From NCBI GenBank assembly GCA_903923925.1, contig CAIXZF010000063.1, forward strand, positions 39,581 to 103,580: a stretch of 64,000 nucleotides of DNA, read 5' to 3'. Position 1 is the stretch's first letter. The number at the start of each line of letters is the position of its first letter. Shown here piece after piece: positions 9,671 to 18,376 of the stretch. Position numbers and translations under genes: made by a program. Under the pieces are notes generated by a model. That model was not told the DNA's origin. It ran no database searches and worked only from the letters and a program-made list of their open reading frames with translations. This stretch comes from an uncultured Bacteroidales bacterium. GTDB taxonomy: Bacteria > Bacteroidota > Bacteroidia > Bacteroidales > CAIXZF01.

Positions 9671-11479
9671 ATGAATATTATAGAAAAAATAATTGCAAAC
9701 CATTCCGGAAAATCTATTGTTCATCCAGACGAAATCGTTGATGTTGTAATAGATGCCCGTGTAGCCAGAGATTTTGGTGGAGCCAATGTTGTTAAAAATA
9801 TCATTGATAATGGGCTAAAGGTGGAAGACCCCGATAAAACCTACTTTACATTCGATTGCAACCCTGGCGGATCTGATCAGAAATACGCTGCAAATCAGCA
9901 ATATTGTAGACAATTTGCCAGACAGGCAGGAATAAAAGTTTATGATATTAATACAGGTGTTGGTACACATCTGGCAATGGATCAGGGACTGGTTTGGCCT
10001 GGCAGCACTTTCGTGTCAACTGATTCGCATGCTAATATTATGGGGGCTATCGGAGCATTCGGGCAAGGAATGGGAGATCAGGATATCGCTGCAGCCTGGG
10101 CAAATGGTTCTGTATGGTTTAAGGTGCCTAAATCAGCAAAAATCACAATCAATGGGAAACGCCCGTCAAATGTAAGCGCTAAAGACATTGCTCTCAATTT
10201 GTTAAGTGTTTTTGGGGCAAATAAACTTCTTAGTTATTCAGTCGAAATTTATGGTGAAGATGTAGATAAACTCACATTGGATGAGCGTATTACAATTTCT
10301 TCGATGGGGACAGAAATGGGAACTATTATTGTTTTCTTCACCCCTTCTGCTGAAATTATTTCATTTTGCGAAAAAACAACTGGAAGAATATTAGAACCAA
10401 TTTTTGCTGATGATGATGCTCATTATGAAGAAATACATGAGCTTGATTTTTCAACATTTGTTCCAATGGTGGCTAAACCAGGCCATCCACACGACAATAC
10501 TTCTGTTGAGAGTGTTAAGAAAACAAAGATTGATTCCGCAATTATAGGGAGCTGCACAAATGGTCGAATGGAAGACATGCGTATTGCGGCATCCATCTTC
10601 AAAGGACGAAAAGTAGCCCCTGGTGTTGTAATGAAAATTGTGCCTGCAACTGATGAAATCTGGAACCAATGCCTGGAAGAAGGCCTTGTAAGCATTTTTA
10701 AAGAAGCCGGAGCAATGGTTTCAAATGCTGGTTGCTCAGGCTGTGCCGCTGGACAGGTAGGACAAAATGGACCTGGCGAAGTTACAATTTCAACTGGAAA
10801 CAGAAACTTTGAAGGTAAACAGGGAAAAGGATTTGTTTATCTGGCATCTCCCGCTGTTGTAGCTGCATCTGCCGTAGCTGGATATATCACAACTCCTGAT
10901 GATATCCCTGCTATTGCAGCTGTATTCGAAAGAAAAGAAACAATAAAAGCGAGCATTAAAGAATCAACAGTTTATCAGGAAAAACCCTTAGTCGTTGAAG
11001 GTCGCGCCTGGTTAATTTCAAAGGATGATATTGATACTGATATGATTTACCATAACAGGTATCTTACAATTACCGATATCAAAGAAATGGGACAATACAC
11101 TTTTGATAACCTTAAAGGCTGGGAAGATTTTGCTAATAAAGCTCAATCAGGAGATATCGTTGTTACAGCCAAAAATTTTGGTGCCGGCAGCTCTCGTCAG
11201 CAGGCTGTTGATTGTTTTGCTTCTTTAGGTATACAATGTATTGTAGCTGAATCATTTGGTGCAATTTATGAACGGAATGCAATAAACGCAGCTATGCCTA
11301 TCCTGACGTATCAGCCAGGAACTTTGGAAAGTATTGATTTAGCAGATGGGGATAATATCACAATTGATATGGTTGGCGGTACTATTACAAACCAAAGAAA
11401 TGCACTAACCGCGACTATTAATAAATTCAATGATGTACAGATTTCTATTTTCAAAAAAGGTGGATTACTAGGCAAATAG
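9671..11479 (+). CDS. Aconitase-family hydratase, fused catalytic and swivel domains
   Basis: The protein combines an IPM-dehydratase/aconitase catalytic part (about 1-410) with a swivelling domain (about 440-602) in one chain. The [4Fe-4S] ligands are Cys295 (GSCTNGR), Cys355 and Cys358 (AGCSGC). Substrate-binding blocks include TDSHANIMGAIGAFGQGMG and the swivel motif FGAGSSRQQA. With isocitrate dehydrogenase just upstream the likely reaction is citrate to isocitrate; an isopropylmalate or homoaconitate substrate is possible because the chain resembles fused LeuC-LeuD. ATG at 9671 is preferred to the TTG two codons earlier. A strong terminator follows. Confidence 0.88.
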   Translation: MNIIEKIIANHSGKSIVHPDEIVDVVIDARVARDFGGANVVKNIIDNGLKVEDPDKTYFTFDCNPGGSDQKYAANQQYCRQFARQAGIKVYDINTGVGTHLAMDQGLVWPGSTFVSTDSHANIMGAIGAFGQGMGDQDIAAAWANGSVWFKVPKSAKITINGKRPSNVSAKDIALNLLSVFGANKLLSYSVEIYGEDVDKLTLDERITISSMGTEMGTIIVFFTPSAEIISFCEKTTGRILEPIFADDDAHYEEIHELDFSTFVPMVAKPGHPHDNTSVESVKKTKIDSAIIGSCTNGRMEDMRIAASIFKGRKVAPGVVMKIVPATDEIWNQCLEEGLVSIFKEAGAMVSNAGCSGCAAGQVGQNGPGEVTISTGNRNFEGKQGKGFVYLASPAVVAASAVAGYITTPDDIPAIAAVFERKETIKASIKESTVYQEKPLVVEGRAWLISKDDIDTDMIYHNRYLTITDIKEMGQYTFDNLKGWEDFANKAQSGDIVVTAKNFGAGSSRQQAVDCFASLGIQCIVAESFGAIYERNAINAAMPILTYQPGTLESIDLADGDNITIDMVGGTITNQRNALTATINKFNDVQISIFKKGGLLGK

Positions 11480-11510
11480 GTTGTTCTGTTGAATGTATTA
11501 TTTTTTTTAT

Positions 11511-11544
11511 AAAAGACTGACCCTCAATGGTCAGTCTTTTTTTT
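11511..11544 (+). terminator. Intrinsic terminator after the aconitase-family gene
   Basis: A 12-bp perfect stem (AAAAGACTGACC with its complement) and a 6-base loop are followed by a run of T. Confidence 0.93.
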
Positions 11545-11627
11545 AACAATTTTTAATAGTAATTCGTTGCACTAGGTGGATTATTAATTCTAATTTAGAA
11601 CTCTTCTTAATTACTTAAATTTAGTTT

Positions 11628-13559
11628 ATGAAAAAGCTTCAGATTATTTTAATTATGGCTGGAATGGCCATATTCTCAAATTTTGCTTACTCACAAAATT
11701 CAAAACCCAGAGATTGTGGTACTCAGGAACATCTGGCCTGGATGATACAACAGGATCCGAACCTGGAAACAAAAATGAAAGCTGAGGAGGCTAAAATTCA
11801 GGCCTATATCACCACTCACGAACAAGAGTTAACTTCTGCTAAAACTGTTGTTACCATCCCTGTTGTTATTCACATTGTTTACAGTACAACAGCCCAGAAC
11901 CTTGCTGACTCTAGAGTTACAGAGCAATTGAATGTATTGAATACTGATTATGCAGGTTTAAATATTCATTCAATGTTTGGTTTCTCCCCCAGCCTGAAAG
12001 CTAATTGTGAAATTCAGTTCTGTCTGGCACAAAGGAAAGCGGATGGAACAGCCACAACTGGAATTGAAAGAAGGCAGACCACTGTTTCATCATTTTCTAC
12101 AAACGATGCTGTAAAACATTATTCATCAGGTGGTTTAGATGCCTGGGATCCAACGAAATATCTCAATATCTGGGTTTGTAACCTCAGTGGAGGTGTACTT
12201 GGATATGCGCAATTTCCTACATCTGGTATTAACAGTACCTATGGAGTTGTTATTATGTACAATGCATTTGGTGTAACCGGTGCTGCTGCACCTTTTAACC
12301 TGGGTGGAACTGCAAGTCATGAAGTAGGTCATTGTTTAAACTTATATCATATCTGGGGTGATGATGGCACAGCCTGCACTGGTACAGACAATTGTGGAGA
12401 TACTCCAAATCAGGCAGGTTATAACAGTGGTATGCCTGCATATCCTCATGTTACCTGCAGCAACTCTCCTACTGGTGATATGTTCATGAATTTCATGGAT
12501 TATACTGATGATGCCGGTTATTCTAATTTCACTCCTGGTCAGAAAGTAAGAATGCAGGCTCTTGTAGTTTCAGGTGGTGCACTTTACAGCCTCATCAATT
12601 CAAATGGCTGTCAGCCTCCGGCAACAGGCGGTTGTAATCCCGCTTCAGGGCTTAATGCAACTGCTATTGCAACTACCACAGCTACATTGAATTGGGTTGC
12701 AGTTACAGCTGCTCTGAGTTACAATCTTCAATATAGAATTGTTGGTGCAACAAGCTGGACTTCTGCCGGAAATCTAACAACAACAAGCAAAAATCTTACA
12801 GGTTTAGTTGCTGCCAGTAACTATGAATTCCAGGTGCAAACTGTTTGCAGCAGTGGCACTGCAAGTTTCTCAGGTTCAGGAACTTTCTCAACAACTTCTG
12901 CAGGCTGTATTGATGTATATGAATCAAATGAAAGTCTTACTGCTGCTAAACTTATTGCTGTAAATTCTAACATTATTGCTAAGATTGGTACTGCTACTGA
13001 TGTTGATTGGTTCCAGTTTGCAAATACTACTTCTCAGAAAAAGATTAAAATTACACTCACTAATCTCCCTGCCGACTATGATGTTATTTTATATAAATCA
13101 AACGGAAACCAGGTTGGTATTTCACAAGCAGCCGGAACAACAAATGAATCAATTGTTTACAATTCAGGTGCAGTTGGCACATATTATGTAAAGATATTTG
13201 GTTATAATGGCGTATTTAATTCAGCAAGTTGTTATACTTTAAATGCTGCAATTGGTGCAACAAATTTCAGAGGAACAGATGATAATTTCGAAGAAGCATC
13301 AACTACAATGGATTTGAGCGTGTATCCTAATCCTGCAACAAACCAGTTAAATCTTGATTTCAACACTTCACTTTCTGAAAAAACTATGATCCGGATGATG
13401 GATGTTACAGGTCGTGTTGTTAGAACTGACACTTACGATTCCACAAAGGGAATGAACCAATATTCCATCGACCTTTCAGGTTTGGGCAATGGAATCTACT
13501 TTGTTGAGTTAACCAGCGGAAGCCAACGATATTCAAGAAAAGTTACGATTAGTAAATAA
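11628..13559 (+). CDS. Secreted M43-type zinc metalloprotease with T9SS sorting domain
   Basis: A signal peptide (about 1-22, ending AYSQ) precedes a propeptide-like region. The catalytic domain carries HEVGHCLNLYH, with zinc ligands H231, H235 and H241 and catalytic E232. The cysteine-bounded loop CTGTDNCGDTPNQ and the Met-turn MNFMDYTDD are typical of M43 (cytophagalysin/pappalysin) proteases. A fibronectin type III domain (about 340-425), a bacterial pre-peptidase-like beta domain (about 430-540) and a type A T9SS sorting domain beginning LSVYPNPATNQL complete the 643 residues. The protein should cross the outer membrane by T9SS and be released or surface-anchored. It stands alone with its own terminator. 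Confidence 0.94.
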   Translation: MKKLQIILIMAGMAIFSNFAYSQNSKPRDCGTQEHLAWMIQQDPNLETKMKAEEAKIQAYITTHEQELTSAKTVVTIPVVIHIVYSTTAQNLADSRVTEQLNVLNTDYAGLNIHSMFGFSPSLKANCEIQFCLAQRKADGTATTGIERRQTTVSSFSTNDAVKHYSSGGLDAWDPTKYLNIWVCNLSGGVLGYAQFPTSGINSTYGVVIMYNAFGVTGAAAPFNLGGTASHEVGHCLNLYHIWGDDGTACTGTDNCGDTPNQAGYNSGMPAYPHVTCSNSPTGDMFMNFMDYTDDAGYSNFTPGQKVRMQALVVSGGALYSLINSNGCQPPATGGCNPASGLNATAIATTTATLNWVAVTAALSYNLQYRIVGATSWTSAGNLTTTSKNLTGLVAASNYEFQVQTVCSSGTASFSGSGTFSTTSAGCIDVYESNESLTAAKLIAVNSNIIAKIGTATDVDWFQFANTTSQKKIKITLTNLPADYDVILYKSNGNQVGISQAAGTTNESIVYNSGAVGTYYVKIFGYNGVFNSASCYTLNAAIGATNFRGTDDNFEEASTTMDLSVYPNPATNQLNLDFNTSLSEKTMIRMMDVTGRVVRTDTYDSTKGMNQYSIDLSGLGNGIYFVELTSGSQRYSRKVTISK

Positions 13560-13577
13560 TCATTTTTTTGGTATTTT

Positions 13578-13618
13578 AACAAAGAGGCTGAATCAAAAGT
13601 TGATTCAGCCTCTTTGTT
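13578..13618. terminator. Bidirectional intrinsic terminator
   Basis: An 18-bp perfect inverted repeat (AACAAAGAGGCTGAATCA and its complement) with a 5-base loop lies between the convergent M43 protease and AAA ATPase genes. Confidence 0.85.
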
Positions 13619-13717
13619 ATTTATAGAATAAATCCAGACTTCCTGACCCTGCAACAAATTAAAATGTTTATTCCAGAATCTTTAATTACAGTACTCCCTT
13701 AAATTTTACTCCCTTTT

Positions 13718-14971
13718 TCAGAATAACCACTTCCAGGCAGGAACAATCTGAATAGTCAGTTCGTTGATGTTAAGGTTCTCTTCTTCATCGTCGGTAATGA
13801 TGATTCCCGTCTGCAATTGGTATTGTTTCATCGCCTCAAGAAGTCCATTGATCTCCCTACTTCTTGTTTCCGGCTGCTCCATCGATTTGCAAACCTGAAT
13901 GGCATTGACTATTTTCCCGTTTTCGCGAATAACAAAATCACATTCATGTTTACCTTTATGGTAGTAAATTTCACTCCCGTTTCTTTTTAATTGAAGAAAG
14001 ATCACATTTTCCAATTGTCGTCCGTAATTTTCACTGAATTGAAAAGATATAGAATTTGCCAGGCCTGTATCGATACAATAGATTTTTTTGGGATTAGCAA
14101 GTTGCTTTTTTAACGAATAGTCGAATTTATTGATCGAAAAGATCAGGTAGCAATCTTCAAAGTAGGCGATGTATTCTTTGACAGTAATTGCGTTTGATAA
14201 TCCGAATATTTTTTTTAATCCATTATAGCTTGCCTCTTTTGAAACATTGCTGATCAGATAATGAATCATCTCCACTATAGTCCTAACATTCCGGATGTTG
14301 TATCTTGCAATCACATCTTTGTAGAGGATGCTTTCATATAAATTCTTCAGATATCCAGGATGATCTGTTTGCAAGTATTCAGGAAATCCGCCATTCAAAA
14401 TATAATTTCTGAAAGTTTTTTTCAACTGGTTTGATTTTTCAGGAGAATAGATATCATTTCTCTGAACCTCGATTCCTTTGAACCGGAGATACTCTCTGAA
14501 TGAAAACGGGAATAATTCAGACTGAATTGTCCTGCCGGTTAATCGTGTTCCCAGTTCCTTGCTAAGCATGGTGGCATTGGAACCAGTTACATAAATTTTA
14601 CATCCCTCGTTATACAATCGCCGGACAAATCTTTCCCATCCTTCAATATTCTGAATCTCATCAAAATAGTATGTCTTCTGAGATTCAAACAGTTCATGGA
14701 AAGCATCATTCAATTTCTCAAAATCATCTATTGTAAATCCTGTTAAACGGTTATCATCAAAGTTTATGCTGTAATCTTGTTCAGGATTATTCTCCCTGAT
14801 ATGCTGAACCATTGTCGATTTTCCACTTCTTCTTACTCCTGAAACAATTTGAATGAAGGGATCTGCATAGTTGACAACTGTAGAAATTGAATAATCTCTT
14901 TGTATGAAACGTAATTTCCTGATCACCTCATTCTGAGCGATAATCACCTTTTTAATATCCTCTTTGTTCAT
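13718..14971 (-). CDS. AAA_14 / DUF4143 family ATPase
   Basis: This 417-residue protein shows the two-part layout of the large bacterial AAA_14-DUF4143 family. The N-terminal P-loop is GVRRSGKS at 45-52. A YYFDEIQNIEGW Walker B and a YVTGSNATMLSKELGTRLTG sensor region follow. The C-terminal domain resembles a restriction-endonuclease-like fold (HECDFVIRENG). The cellular role of the family is not established. Such genes are patchily distributed and often transferred. Flanking intergenic DNA here is unusually long for this window and contains an inverted repeat, but no transposase. A TAAATTTG box lies 22 bases upstream of the ATG. Confidence 0.9.
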   Translation of the reverse strand: MNKEDIKKVIIAQNEVIRKLRFIQRDYSISTVVNYADPFIQIVSGVRRSGKSTMVQHIRENNPEQDYSINFDDNRLTGFTIDDFEKLNDAFHELFESQKTYYFDEIQNIEGWERFVRRLYNEGCKIYVTGSNATMLSKELGTRLTGRTIQSELFPFSFREYLRFKGIEVQRNDIYSPEKSNQLKKTFRNYILNGGFPEYLQTDHPGYLKNLYESILYKDVIARYNIRNVRTIVEMIHYLISNVSKEASYNGLKKIFGLSNAITVKEYIAYFEDCYLIFSINKFDYSLKKQLANPKKIYCIDTGLANSISFQFSENYGRQLENVIFLQLKRNGSEIYYHKGKHECDFVIRENGKIVNAIQVCKSMEQPETRSREINGLLEAMKQYQLQTGIIITDDEEENLNINELTIQIVPAWKWLF

Positions 14972-14992
14972 CTTATACTAATTTACAATTAG

Positions 14993-15000
14993 CAAATTTA
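14993..15000 (-). promoter_or_regulatory. Putative -7 promoter box for the AAA_14 ATPase
   Basis: The minus strand reads TAAATTTG about 22 bases before the ATG. The same octamer precedes several other minus-strand genes in this window. Confidence 0.45.
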
Positions 15001-15350
15001 ATCAATATTACTATTTACTGCTTAGTAATCCTAAAAACTATTTAGCACTTTAATCATTCCTGAGGACATCTGGAAAAACATTGCTCAAACTGACAAGCAA
15101 CAAATTAAAATGTCGTTATTTTTAAGTCAAAGAGAAATCTGTTTAAGCAATTGTGCCAAACTAAAGCTTAGTGAAACTATTTACCAAATAATTGTTAAAT
15201 TAAGCTTTAGCTTGGTTTCCATGCTTCATTCAGACCGCCGCCAAGTGGTTTGAAACCGGGAATCTTTCATCCATCGCTACATAGAGAGGGGCTGCAGAGT
15301 AGCTACTTTAAAACTGAATTCGAATTCCAGAATTAAACTCCACAATTTTA
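15001..15350. other. Intergenic region (about 350 bases) with an imperfect inverted repeat
   Basis: No convincing open frame or RNA gene was seen between the AAA_14 ATPase and the DUF1289 gene. The only structure noted is a 15-bp inverted repeat (14 of 15 matches) at 15156-15170 and 15201-15215. Base composition rises in G and C around 15225-15300 relative to its surroundings, with no assignable content. Confidence 0.6.
15156..15215. repeat. Imperfect 15-bp inverted repeat with 30-base spacer
   Basis: Left arm CCAAACTAAAGCTTA and right arm TAAGCTTTAGCTTGG pair at 14 of 15 positions. It lacks a U-tract, so it is a weak terminator candidate for the DUF1289 transcript. It could also be an operator or a remnant element. 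Confidence 0.5.
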
Positions 15351-15530
15351 CTATATATAATGATCGTAATTCCCCTCTATTTTCCTCTTTTTGCAATTTT
15401 CAATCACTGCAAGCTTCTCTTCATCACTATAGACTAACCATTTAAGTATCTCTTCCCGGGTTCTTTTACACCCGATGCAGACCATATTTTCATCCAAAAC
15501 ACAAATATCCTCACATGGACTTTCTATCAT
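15351..15530 (-). CDS. DUF1289 family small cysteine protein
   Basis: The 59-residue protein has four cysteines in the arrangement C6-x3-C10 and C18-x2-C21, followed by KRTREEILKW. That is the signature of DUF1289 proteins (SPC-x3-C...C-x-GC-xRT-x2-EI-x2-W). The cysteines are likely to hold a metal or iron-sulphur cluster; the family has no established function. The ATG at 15530 is chosen over the longer frame to 15653 because the conserved SPC segment starts 4 residues in and a TAAATTTG box sits 15 bases before it. Confidence 0.85.
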   Translation of the reverse strand: MIESPCEDICVLDENMVCIGCKRTREEILKWLVYSDEEKLAVIENCKKRKIEGNYDHYI

Positions 15531-15545
15531 ATTTTTTTTATTATA

Positions 15546-15553
15546 CAAATTTA
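15546..15553 (-). promoter_or_regulatory. Putative -7 promoter box for the DUF1289 gene
   Basis: The minus strand reads TAAATTTG, ending 15 bases before the ATG. This supports the short form of the gene. The -33 position is only weakly conserved. Confidence 0.5.
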
Positions 15554-15801
15554 ACAGTTTAACACCTCCTAAACACGCTTTGATACATGATTTTTTTAAG
15601 GGTTGCCAAGGTTCCTTACACTTTATCTTAACAATTAAAAAAATAATCCTCAATAATAATATGTTGAAGATTAATCAACTGACTCTAAATACTCCTGCTA
15701 AAAGAGCATTCTATTTTAAGACATGATTCGGTTATTATTTGCGCCCTTTGCGCCTTCTTTCCGTTCATTGCGTTTAGAAAAGAGTGATTTGTTATTGCCA
15801 C
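15554..15801. other. Intergenic region with one copy of a dispersed TTTGCG-type motif
   Basis: Between the DUF1289 promoter and the rpsA terminator no gene is supported; short open frames here lack recognisable content. It holds the motif copy at 15741-15776, described separately. Confidence 0.6.
15741..15776. repeat. Dispersed 36-bp intergenic motif, copy 1
   Basis: This segment matches 32530-32565 at 31 of 36 positions in the same orientation, and both copies are intergenic. It is built from short TTTGCG/TTCATTGCG-like periodic units. Confidence 0.6.
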
Positions 15802-15838
15802 AAAAAAGAGAGGTTGACTTAAAAAGCCAACCTCTCTC
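15802..15838 (-). terminator. Intrinsic terminator of rpsA
   Basis: On the minus strand GAGAGGTTG pairs with CAACCTCTC, followed by TTTTTT. It starts about 50 bases after the rpsA stop codon. Confidence 0.88.
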
Positions 15839-15885
15839 AATTTATCAGGATTAACCTGAATTATGAACTATTCTTAAGAAGCAGT

Positions 15886-18258
15886 TTAAGCTTTTGGCTC
15901 TTCTGTTTCTTCAGTAGTTTCGGTAGTTTCAGCAACTGCTTCTTCGGTTACTTCGGCAATTGTCTCTTCGGCTACTTCTGCAGCAGACTCTGCTACTTCA
16001 GCTACTTCAGCAACTTCAGCAACTTCAGCAACTTCAGCAACTTCTTCAACCTCGGCAACCTCGGTAACTTCAGCAACTTCGGCAACTTCGGCAACCGGCT
16101 CTAACATGGCAGTATGAGCTTCGATGAATTCAGCTTTTGCATCCTCCTTCTTTTTGCGCTCAGATCTTTCCATATCTTCTTTCAAAGATGAAAGTGCCTC
16201 AAGGTCACCCAAAGTTGTTTTTTCAATGCTGTCTTTTATTTTCTTAACAGCACGTTTAGTGTTATTCTCTTCAACTTTTCCGGCAGCTGTTTCTTTTGCT
16301 TTTTCAGCAGCAGCAGCATCCTGGTATACCTTTGAATGTGAAAGGATAATTTTTTTGTTTTCTTTCGAGAACTCAATTACCTTAAAATCGAGAGCTTCCT
16401 CTAAACGAGCAGTAGTATTATCCTCTTTAATAATATGACGCGAAGGAGCAAATCCTTCAACACCATATGGAAGAGCAACAACGACACCCTTTTCAGCCTG
16501 ATTTACAATAGTTCCTTTGTGAACAGAACCTACTTCAAAAACAGATTCGAAAACATCCCATGGATTTTCTTCAAGTTGTTTGTGACCAAGACTCAAACGA
16601 CGGTTCTCTGAATCAACATCAAGTACAATAACTTCGATGCTCTCTCCGATCTTCGTGAATTCAGCTGGATGTTTGATTTTTTTCGACCAGCTCAAATCAG
16701 AAATGTGAATAAGTCCATCAACACCTTCTTCAAGTTCTACGAAAATACCAAAATTGGTAAAGTTCCTGACAACTGCAGTATGCTTGGAGTTTGCCGGATA
16801 TTTCTGCATGATATTTGCCCATGGATCTGGGATTAATTGCTTAATACCCAAGGACATCTTGCGCTCGTCGCGATCAAGAGTCAGAATAACTGCTTCAACA
16901 GTATCCCCAACTTTTAAGAAATCGTGTGCAGTGCGCAAATGCTGTGACCATGACATTTCTGAAACGTGAATAAGGCCTTCAACGCCTGCAGCGATTTCAA
17001 CAAATGCACCATAATCGGCAATAACAACAACTTTGCCCTGTACCTTATCACCAATTTTTAGATTTTGATCAAGGCTATCCCATGGGTGAGGTGTAAGTTG
17101 TTTTAAACCGAGGGCAATACGTTTTTTGTTTTCATCGAAGTCAAGGATAACAACTTTAATCTTCTGATCAAGCTGTACAATTTCTTCAGGATGATTTATA
17201 CGGCCCCAGCTAAGGTCTGTAATATGGATCAGACCATCTACGCCACCAAGGTCGATAAATACACCATATGAGGTGATATTTTTAACTGTACCTTCGAGTA
17301 CCTGTCCTTTTTCAAGCTTAGAAATGATCTCAGCTTTCTGCATTTCGAGTTCGTCTTCAATCAATGCTTTGTGTGATACTACAACATTCTTATATTCATG
17401 GTTGATTTTTACAACCTTGAATTCCATCGTTTTATCAACATAAATATCGTAATCACGAATTGGCTTAACATCAATCTGTGAACCAGGCAAGAATGCTTCA
17501 ATTCCGAATACATCTACTATTAAACCACCTTTTGTACGACATTTAACATAACCGGTGATAATTTCCTGTGTTTCAAATGCTTTATTAATGCGTTCCCATG
17601 AACGGAGAATTCTGGCTTTTTTATGTGAAAGTACAAGCTGACCACTTATATCTTCCTGGCTTTCAACATAAACTTCTACTGCGTCTCCTACTTTAAGATT
17701 AGGATTATACCTGAACTCAGAGGCCGGAATAACAGCATCGGATTTAAATCCAATGTTTACAACGATTTCGCGGTTGTTTCTTGCAACTACTGTTCCATCG
17801 ATAACTTCGTGTTCTACGATTGAACTTAAGGTCTTATCGTACATCGACTCCAGCCTTGCATGCTCATCTTTAGAATAAACCTGGTGCTTTTTGTTGATTG
17901 AATCCCAATCGAAATCTTCAGGACTAACTTGTACCGGAGGTACGTAAGCAAATGCTCTCTTCAATGCCATTGGTTCATCTGGTACAAATGTTTCAGCAAC
18001 CGGAGTTTCTCTTACATTTTGTACAAATTCAGCTGCCTCATAGGCTGCTTCAACTTCAGCATTTTCTTGTGATACAACGTCTTCTTCTACTTCTACTTCT
18101 TCTTCTACTTCTACAACAACTTCTGCTTCAGTTTCGATTTCGGTTTCAGTTTCATCTACAACAACTTCTGTTTCAACTTGTTCCTCAACAGAATCAACCT
18201 GTTCAACAGATTCGTTTAAATTTTCAGGCTCATTCACCTGATCGGGGTTAATACTCAT
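15886..18258 (-). CDS. rpsA: 30S ribosomal protein S1 with extended acidic termini
   Basis: S1 binds mRNA on the small ribosomal subunit. Six S1/OB-fold repeats lie between about residues 150 and 650; repeats 3 to 5 carry the classic GVDGLIHISDLSW-type motif. At 790 residues it is longer than typical S1 because both ends are extended. Residues about 10-80 are a run of V, E and T. Residues about 720-790 consist largely of VAE triplet repeats encoded by a 9-bp tandem repeat. A TACCTTTG promoter box lies about 70 bases upstream and a terminator follows. The extensions are probably disordered; their effect is unknown. Confidence 0.95.
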   Translation of the reverse strand: MSINPDQVNEPENLNESVEQVDSVEEQVETEVVVDETETEIETEAEVVVEVEEEVEVEEDVVSQENAEVEAAYEAAEFVQNVRETPVAETFVPDEPMALKRAFAYVPPVQVSPEDFDWDSINKKHQVYSKDEHARLESMYDKTLSSIVEHEVIDGTVVARNNREIVVNIGFKSDAVIPASEFRYNPNLKVGDAVEVYVESQEDISGQLVLSHKKARILRSWERINKAFETQEIITGYVKCRTKGGLIVDVFGIEAFLPGSQIDVKPIRDYDIYVDKTMEFKVVKINHEYKNVVVSHKALIEDELEMQKAEIISKLEKGQVLEGTVKNITSYGVFIDLGGVDGLIHITDLSWGRINHPEEIVQLDQKIKVVILDFDENKKRIALGLKQLTPHPWDSLDQNLKIGDKVQGKVVVIADYGAFVEIAAGVEGLIHVSEMSWSQHLRTAHDFLKVGDTVEAVILTLDRDERKMSLGIKQLIPDPWANIMQKYPANSKHTAVVRNFTNFGIFVELEEGVDGLIHISDLSWSKKIKHPAEFTKIGESIEVIVLDVDSENRRLSLGHKQLEENPWDVFESVFEVGSVHKGTIVNQAEKGVVVALPYGVEGFAPSRHIIKEDNTTARLEEALDFKVIEFSKENKKIILSHSKVYQDAAAAEKAKETAAGKVEENNTKRAVKKIKDSIEKTTLGDLEALSSLKEDMERSERKKKEDAKAEFIEAHTAMLEPVAEVAEVAEVTEVAEVEEVAEVAEVAEVAEVAEVAESAAEVAEETIAEVTEEAVAETTETTEETEEPKA
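16000..16095 (-). repeat. 9-bp coding tandem repeat in the S1 tail
   Basis: Plus-strand units close to ACTTCAGCA (VAE on the coding strand) recur roughly ten times in frame, with occasional single-base changes. Copy number could vary by slippage without shifting the frame. Confidence 0.85.
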
Positions 18259-18326
18259 GAAATTTGCTTTGTGGCCCCTTTCAGGACCGGGTTAATAATT
18301 CAGTTAACTACCTAAAAATAGGGGTG

Positions 18327-18358
18327 CAAAGGTAGAAATAATTATTAAATAATTGAAA
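18327..18358 (-). promoter_or_regulatory. Promoter of rpsA
   Basis: On the minus strand TTTC, 20 bases of spacer, then TACCTTTG closely follow the Bacteroidota TTTG-N19-21-TAnnTTTG pattern. The -7 box lies about 70 bases before the rpsA ATG. Confidence 0.65.
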
Positions 18359-18376
18359 GGGAACAAAAGTAAATTA

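Noticed and set aside
13718..15350. AAA_14 ATPase plus inverted repeat as a mobile element
   Set aside because: The inverted repeat lies only on one side, there is no recombinase, and no target duplication was found.
17952..18251. 99-residue Leu/Gln-rich open frame on the plus strand
   Set aside because: It is the complement of the acidic low-complexity N-terminus of ribosomal protein S1.
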